Assembly (NCBI RefSeq): GCF_003202235.1
Contig: NZ_MASU01000036.1
Span: 1 to 47,191, forward strand
Source of the DNA: Prauserella flavalba
Lineage (GTDB): Bacteria > Actinomycetota > Actinomycetes > Mycobacteriales > Pseudonocardiaceae
Direction of reading: 5' to 3'
DNA length: 47,191 bases
Shown: piece after piece, positions 42,578 to 47,191 of the stretch
Layout of the letters: every line of letters starts with the position of its first letter
Position numbering within the stretch: position 1 is the first letter of the stretch
Notes under the pieces: model-generated
Told to the model about the DNA's origin: nothing
The model's input: the letters and a program-made list of their open reading frames with translations, nothing else
Database searches by the model: none
Translations under genes and position numbers: made by a program

Positions 42578-43427
42578 GTCCACCTACGGCGGTGGCCTCG
42601 CGCGCGAAGCCGTCCAAGCCCAGCTGCACTGGTCGGCAGGGCTGCTCGACGCAAGTTGCGACGAGGCGCTGCGCGGCCCGTTGCGCAGCGCGATCGGCTA
42701 CCTGGCCCACACCTGCGGGTTCATGGCCTTCGACGCCTACGCCCACGACGACGCCACCCACGCGTTCCAGTTCGGCCTCGCCTGTGCCGAAGAGGCGGGC
42801 GACTGGCACCTGCGCGCCAAGATCCTCTCCTCGATGGCGCGGCACGCGATCTGGATCGGCAAACCCGACGAGGGGCTGACCTGGATCGAGCACGCCCTGG
42901 TGCGCGCCGACCGGCTCACCGCAACCGAGCGGGCGATGCTGCACACCGCCCACGCCCGCGCGCTGGCAAAGATGCGGCGCACCCACGACGCCCTCGCCGC
43001 CGTCGGCCGCGCCGACGACGAATTCGCCCACGCCACCCCGGCCAACGATCCACCCTGGATGGCCTACTACGACCACGCCCAGCACGTCGGCGACACCGGC
43101 CACGCCCTGTTCGACGTCGCCGTACACGGGCACCGGCCGCTCGACGCCACCGCGCGGCTCTCGGACGCCGTCACCGGACACACCGACGCCTACGCCCGCT
43201 CCCGCGCGATCTCCCAGATCAAGCTGGCCACCTTGACCATGGCCACCGGTGATCCCGCCGAGGCTGCCGTCATCGGCCAGGCCGCGCTCGACATCGCGGG
43301 CACCGTGCGCTCACGCCGGGCCGCCGACGACCTGCGCGAGCTGTCCCGCTACGCCCACCGCCACAGCCGCACCCCCGAGGTCGCCGCCTTGCGCCAGCGC
43401 ATCCACACGGTGGTCGCCGCATCGTGA
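42578..43427 (+). pseudogene. XRE-type TPR regulator, 5'-truncated at the IS junction
   Basis: Open frame from the junction: TYGGGLAREAVQAQLHWSAG, then LRSAIGYLAHTCGFMAFDAY, FQFGLACAEEAGDWHLRAKI and LSSMARHAIWIGKPDEGLTW. These are the TPR-like repeats of actinobacterial helix-turn-helix regulators. The N-terminal XRE HTH domain is missing, so no regulator can be made as it stands. The stop overlaps the following GTG (GTGA), so it was once coupled to the phosphotransferase gene. Confidence 0.75.
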
Positions 43428-44318
43428 CCACGACCGGAACCGAGGAAGCCGAAGAGCTACTGCGCGACGCCTGTAACCAGGCAGGTATCGACGCGCGGGG
43501 CGCTGAGCCCATCCGGCTCGGCGAGAACGCGATCTTCCGGCTCCCCAGCGGCATCGTCGCCCGCATCGCCCGACCCGGCCAGCTCGACGCCGCCGCCCGG
43601 GAAGTCCGCATCGCCCGATGGCTCGCCGACCACGACATCCCCGCCGTCCGCGCGCTCGACGACCTCGACCACCACATCGAGGCGCACGGGCGTGCGGTGA
43701 CCTTCTGGCACGAACTTCCCGAGCATCACAAGGGCACCCCCGCTCAAGTCGCGACGGCTCTGCGCCGCCTGCACGACCTGCCGGTCACCGGGGCAGCACC
43801 CGTTCTCCGCGCTGGAGCCGTTCGTCCGGCTCGACGAGCGCATCGCCGCCGCCACCAGCCTCACCGACGACGACCGCGCCTGGCTGCACCAGCACCTCGC
43901 CACCCTGCGAGAGAGCTACGACAACCTCCCCGCCGGCCTGCCGCACACTGTGCTGCACGGCGACGCCTGGGTCGGCAACGTCGTCGCCACCACCGACAAC
44001 CAGGTCGTGCTGCTGGACCTCGAACGCGCCTCCATCGGCCCACCCGAATGGGACCTCGTCTCCACCGCCATCAAACACACCAGCTTCGCCTGGATCAGTG
44101 CCGCCGACTACCGCGACTTCTGCCACCGCTACGGCCACGACGTCACCACCTGGGACGGATTCGCGCTCCTGCGCGACATCCGCGAACTCCGCATGACCTG
44201 CTACCTCGCCCAACACGCCGCCGAGAACCCCCGCACGCACCGCGAAGCCGCACTCCGTGTCTCCTGCCTACGCGGCCTGAACGGGCCTCGTCCCTGGTCC
44301 TGGTCGCCCGCGTCCTAA
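43424..44318 (+). pseudogene. Aminoglycoside-phosphotransferase-family kinase, frameshifted
   Basis: Starts GTG 43424: MTTTGTEEAEELLRDACNQA, then EPIRLGENAIFRLPSGIVAR and RALDDLDHHIEAHGRAVTFW. Near 43790 (a GGGG run) the frame shifts: after LRRLHDLPVTG the homologous continuation is PFSALEPFVRLDERIAAATS in another frame. It goes on to the catalytic loop VLHGDAWVGNVV and the metal-binding LLDLERASIGPPEWDLV, ending at TAA 44316-44318. The APH/choline-kinase family covers many small-molecule kinases; antibiotic resistance is not implied. A one-base sequencing error could also explain the break. Confidence 0.75.
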
Positions 44319-44500
44319 CCTCCCGCCGGACACCGAAATAGCTTGTCCGGGCCCAAAAGATGTTGCGGTGAATGGATCTCATCGGATGGACGGGCCGTGA
44401 ACAGGGTGGTCCGCAGATGCGACGCGTACTGCGGCAGGGACTCGGCGGGCACCCATTCCTCGATCGAACGGCACTCGCAATGAGCATGGTTGCCCAGCAT
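44315..44500 (-). CDS. Small hypothetical ORF
   Basis: 61 residues, MLGNHAHCECRSIEEWVPAE then SLPQYASHLRTTLF. No recognised domain, no clear ribosome-binding site, and it touches the end of the opposite phosphotransferase frame. Codon use is less GC-biased than its neighbours. It may be a remnant. Confidence 0.25.
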   Translation of the reverse strand: MLGNHAHCECRSIEEWVPAESLPQYASHLRTTLFTARPSDEIHSPQHLLGPDKLFRCPAGG

Positions 44501-44544
44501 CTACACCGCCGCCCGCTGAGCGAGCCGGAGTGCAACCGCGGTGA

Positions 44545-45153
44545 TCACTCGCGCACAGCACTGCCCAAGACGACGGGATCGATCGGATCGGGTTCTCGTT
44601 CGTACCGCTGCTCGAAGACCTCGGCAAGGATGCGCGCGACGGTGTTCTGCAGGCTGGATGCCGACGGGATGAGCTGCTCGCCAGCCAGTCCGAGCAAGTC
44701 CCGTTCGCGGTACCACTCACGCATGTGCTCGGCGCCGAACTCGCCTGATTGCGGCCGGGCCTCGTGCCGGCGCAGGGACTCCTCGAACGAGACATCCAGA
44801 TAGTAGACGCCGGTACGACCGCGGTGATCGGCGGCGAGTTCGGCGAGCATGTCGCCGTAACGCTCGGCGTGCAGGATGCCTTCCACGATCACATGAAAGC
44901 CGTTGTCGAGGGCGTAGCGAGCCACGGTCGAGAGCAAACCGATGTTCACGCCGCCGGGCACGTCGCGTTCTTTTAGGATGGTCCGGCGGATGACGTCCTG
45001 GGCCGCCACTGCGCAGGTCCGCCCGAGGTGTGAACGGACGGCCAGCGCCACGGAACTTTTGCCCGATCCCGAATTGCCGCGCACGATCGCCAGGCGTGTG
45101 GACTCCGATCCGGTGGGCGTCATCGGCAGCAGTCTAGGCGGCGGGACCGTCAT
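44545..45153 (-). CDS. P-loop kinase (AAA_33/zeta-toxin-like fold)
   Basis: 202 residues from ATG 45153, or 192 from ATG 45123 (MTPTGSESTRLAIVRGNSGS). Walker A RGNSGSGKSSVALAVRSHLG near the N-terminus, then VAAQDVIRRTILKERDVPGG, GFHVIVEGILHAERYGDMLA, DVSFEESLRRHEARPQSGEF and WYRERDLL. This resembles small predicted kinases of the AAA_33 type that phosphorylate small molecules. No antitoxin-like partner gene is adjacent, so a toxin role is not supported. Confidence 0.75.
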   Translation of the reverse strand: MTVPPPRLLPMTPTGSESTRLAIVRGNSGSGKSSVALAVRSHLGRTCAVAAQDVIRRTILKERDVPGGVNIGLLSTVARYALDNGFHVIVEGILHAERYGDMLAELAADHRGRTGVYYLDVSFEESLRRHEARPQSGEFGAEHMREWYRERDLLGLAGEQLIPSASSLQNTVARILAEVFEQRYEREPDPIDPVVLGSAVRE

Positions 45154-45180
45154 GACGTGCCCGCCGCACGCGGTGTGTCG

Positions 45181-45537
45181 TTATGGCTGGGTGTCCTCGC
45201 GTGGCCACCAGCGCACGGCACCGTCGATGAGGTCAGCGGTGTGTTCGGGCGCGTCGTCTGGGCAGTTCTCCCAGCGAGATTCGCCCGGCCCGTCGTGGAC
45301 GCGGATGCCTTCGGTGTAGACGCCGAACAAGAAGGCTCCGGCGGTGCTGTGGGGGCGCTGGTGGACCCAGTCCGGCATCGCGGCGGTCGGCAGGGTCTGC
45401 TCGATCCAACGGCGGGCCTCATCCTCGGTGGCGGCATCGTGTTCGGCGACGCAGGCGACGTTGTCGTCATCGCCGACGCCCAGCAGAATCGCCGCACCGA
45501 ATCCGGTGCGGACCTCCGTGGTGGTCGCAGTGCTCAA
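45181..45537 (-). CDS. Hypothetical protein (about 118 residues)
   Basis: Start taken as TTG 45537 because AAGGGGG lies 7 nt upstream; the frame is open to 45576. TEVRTGFGAAILLGVGDDDN, ATEDEARRWIEQTLPTAAMP and HSTAGAFLFGVYTEGIRVHD are the main blocks. No family recognised. It lies 27 nt upstream of the kinase gene on the same strand, so an operon is possible. The roughly 200 nt between it and the IS701 end hold no supported gene. Confidence 0.5.
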   Translation of the reverse strand: MSTATTTEVRTGFGAAILLGVGDDDNVACVAEHDAATEDEARRWIEQTLPTAAMPDWVHQRPHSTAGAFLFGVYTEGIRVHDGPGESRWENCPDDAPEHTADLIDGAVRWWPREDTQP

Positions 45538-45805
45538 TGCAGTTCCCCCTTGTGCTTCCGGCAGGAACTTCAGCATGCGCCCGTTCCGGCGATCTCGCTA
45601 GTCACCCACTGACCTTTGTTCTCGGCATCGTGGCCGGTCAACGCGGGCGCGGTGTGGCACTGCAGTGGTACTTCGCCCCCGCCGTACCGCGGCATTCTGT
45701 CGATTCCCCGTGCGCTCGACCGCGCACGAAAACAGCCTTCCGAGAACGACCTAGTACGGCAGCCGCACAGTGTGATCTTGGTCGGCGTGTCGTGATCACG
45801 AGGGC

Positions 45806-45861
45806 GGCCACCGCGTGATCAACTTCAAGGTGTGTTGGATCTTGAAACTGACGCGGTGGCC
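45806..45861. repeat. Long hairpin around the transposase start
   Basis: GGCCACCGCG (45806-45815) pairs with CGCGGTGGCC (45852-45861), continued inward by TTCAAG/CTTGAA. The transposase start GTG (45832) and the AAGG before it lie in the inner part, so the RNA would hide the ribosome-binding region. Confidence 0.65.
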
Positions 45862-47191
45862 GCGTCGTGGACTGTAGTTGGTGATCCGCTTGCGCGCTGG
45901 CAGGCGGGGTTCGGTGAGGTGTTTGGGCTGGTGGCGGGCCGGTTCGCGCAGGTGCAGTCGCGGCGCCGGGCGCGGCTGTACCTGCTGGGGCTGCTGTCGG
46001 GGGCCGAGCGCAAGAACTCCTGGACGCTCGCCGAGCAGGCCGGCGAACTGAGCCCGGATGGCATGCAGCGGCTGCTGAACTGTCTACGCCTGGGACGCCG
46101 AGGCGGTGCGCGATGACCTGCGCGGCTACGTGCTGGACCGGCTGGGTGATGCGGCCGGTGTGCTGGCCGCCGACGAGACCGGATTCCTGAAGAAAGGCAC
46201 CCGCTCCGCTGGCGTTCAGCGGCAGTACTCCGGCACGGCGGGCCGGATCGAGAACTGTCAGCTCGGGGTGTTCCTGGCCTACGTGTCACCGCGGGGGCGG
46301 GCGCTGGTCGACCGGGAGCTGTACCTGCCGCGCTCCTGGACCGACGATCCGCAGCGCTGCGCCGAGGCCGGGATCGGCGACGAGGTCGGCTTCGCCACCA
46401 AGCCGGAGCTGGCGCGGCGGATGCTGCAGCGGCTGCTGGCCGCGCACGGGCACCAGGCGGTGCCGTGGTTCACCGCCGATGAGGCCTACGGCGACAACCC
46501 CGGACTGCGCGCCTGGCTGGACGAGCAGAACCTCAACTACGTGATGGCCGTGTCCTGCGACCAGCGGTTCGCCACCCCGACCGGCCCGCAACGCGCCGAC
46601 CAGCTGGCCGCCGCGGCACCCAGACGCGGCTGGCAGCGGCTCTCGGCCGGCGACGGGAGCAAGGGCCAGCGACTCTACGACTGGTTGCTGCTCGACCCCG
46701 GAGCCGACCAGCACCACCTGCTGGTCCGTCGCTCGATCAGCAAGCCCAGCGAGCTGGCCTACTACATCTGCCACGCCAACCAGCCGGTCCCGGTCGCCGA
46801 GCTGGTCCGGGTCGCCGGGTCCCGGTGGGGCATCGAGGAAACATTCCAGTTCGCCAAGAACGAGACCGGCCTGGACCACTACCAGGTCCGCCGCTACGAC
46901 GCCTGGTACCGGCACATCACGCTCTCGATGCTCGCCGCGGCGTTCCTCGCCGTCACCGCCCACACCGAGCGCGCACGAACCGCGTCAAAGGGGGCACCAC
47001 AGGCGGCATCGACCAGCTGATCCCGTTGTCCTGCAACGAAATCCGGCGCCTCTGGGCCAAGCTGACCCACCCCGATCACCCCCGAGCCCATGCCGACCAC
47101 TGGTCAGCCTGGCGCCGACTCCACCAAACCCGCGCCAAGCGCAGCCACTACCAGCGACAACGCCTCAAACATCACAGCCTGCGGCTGCCGT
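45832..47191 (+). pseudogene. IS701-type transposase with two frameshifts, 3' end off the window
   Basis: Part 1: ASWTVVGDPLARWQAGFGEV, then VQSRRRARLYLLGLLSGAER and LSPDGMQRLLN. Near 46082 the frame shifts to YAWDAEAVRDDLRGYVLDRL. Part 2 holds the catalytic segments AADETGFLKKGTRSAG, WFTADEAYGDNPGLRAWL and GSRWGIEETFQFAKNETGLD (DDE). Near 46983 a second shift leads to VKGGTTGGIDQLIPLSCNEI then RRLWAKLTH, reading open to the window edge. All blocks match IS701 transposases. The gene is disrupted unless both shifts are sequencing errors. Confidence 0.8.

Larger units (their letters stand above)
45751..47191 (+). mobile_element. IS701-family insertion sequence (extends past the window)
   Basis: A transposase of IS701 type fills 45832 to the window end. 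CTAGTACGGCAGCCGCACAG at 45751 resembles left ends of actinobacterial IS701 elements (recollection), so the element probably starts about there. The right end is outside the window. The transposase has two frameshifts, so the copy is probably inactive. Confidence 0.65.

Noticed and set aside
44545-45153. Zeta-toxin/antitoxin system
   Set aside because: The kinase has a P-loop but no adjacent small antitoxin gene; a plain small-molecule kinase is more likely.

Overview
The window is very GC-rich, with nearly every third codon position G or C, frequent GTG starts and many 1-8 nt gene overlaps. This fits a high-GC actinomycete, and the gene content suggests Pseudonocardiaceae-like relatives (inference; no species can be named). 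It looks like accessory DNA. Metal/stress and catabolic gene clusters are packed between remnants of at least six mobile elements (IS256, IS3, two IS21-type pieces, a two-recombinase transposon and IS701).

Region 1 (1-9958) is a chromate-resistance island: a split ChrB (two overlapping genes), a membrane-anchored beta-propeller protein, a DUF1259 (LppY/LpqO-type) lipoprotein broken by a 14-bp tandem duplication, a small membrane protein, a PepSY protein, an OmpR-type two-component system translationally coupled to a FetAB-like ABC pair, the chromate transporter ChrA, and a Cj0069-like ATP-grasp-type protein. Three intergenic sites share the palindrome core GTAACCNNGGTTRC. They form a candidate regulon, and one overlaps the -10 region of an apparently leaderless chrA.

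Region 2 (about 10039-20380) holds an orphan double-HTH protein beside a 16-bp inverted repeat, IS256 and IS21 remnants, an MMPL exporter diverging from its TetR regulator across a 37-bp operator, a patatin-like lipase, a thioesterase/TetR pair, and an SDR-LLM-P450 operon whose P450 closely resembles CYP136.

Region 3 (20536-23730) carries the most unusual gene: one 922-codon frame joining a TetR-type regulator, ten tandem zinc ribbons (20 CxxC pairs) and a tyrosine-recombinase-like domain lacking recognisable catalytic residues. It is preceded by a perfect 18-bp palindrome. Next to it lie a tRNA 3'-end-like sequence and an IS3 transposase scar.

Region 4 (23731-36421) is a pair of divergent catabolic operons. 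The left one encodes thioesterase, enoyl-CoA hydratase, DUF35, acyl-CoA dehydrogenase, TetR, SDR and LLM. The right one encodes a lipid-transfer-type thiolase, nitronate monooxygenase-like flavoprotein, LLM, secreted esterase, acyl-CoA ligase and a MenB/BadI-like crotonase. The set is consistent with hydrolysis of an ester, CoA activation, beta-oxidation-like steps and ring or retro-aldol cleavage of an alicyclic or steroid/terpenoid-like acid. The substrate is unknown.

Region 5 (36722-47191) is a mobile-element graveyard. Three overlapping tiny ORFs are cut by an IS21 element. That IS21 is itself interrupted in istA by a Tn554-like element with two tyrosine recombinases (the second with an in-frame amber codon) and has lost its right end by fusion to a truncated TPR regulator. 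A frameshifted phosphotransferase, a P-loop kinase, two hypothetical genes and a doubly frameshifted IS701-type transposase follow to the window edge.
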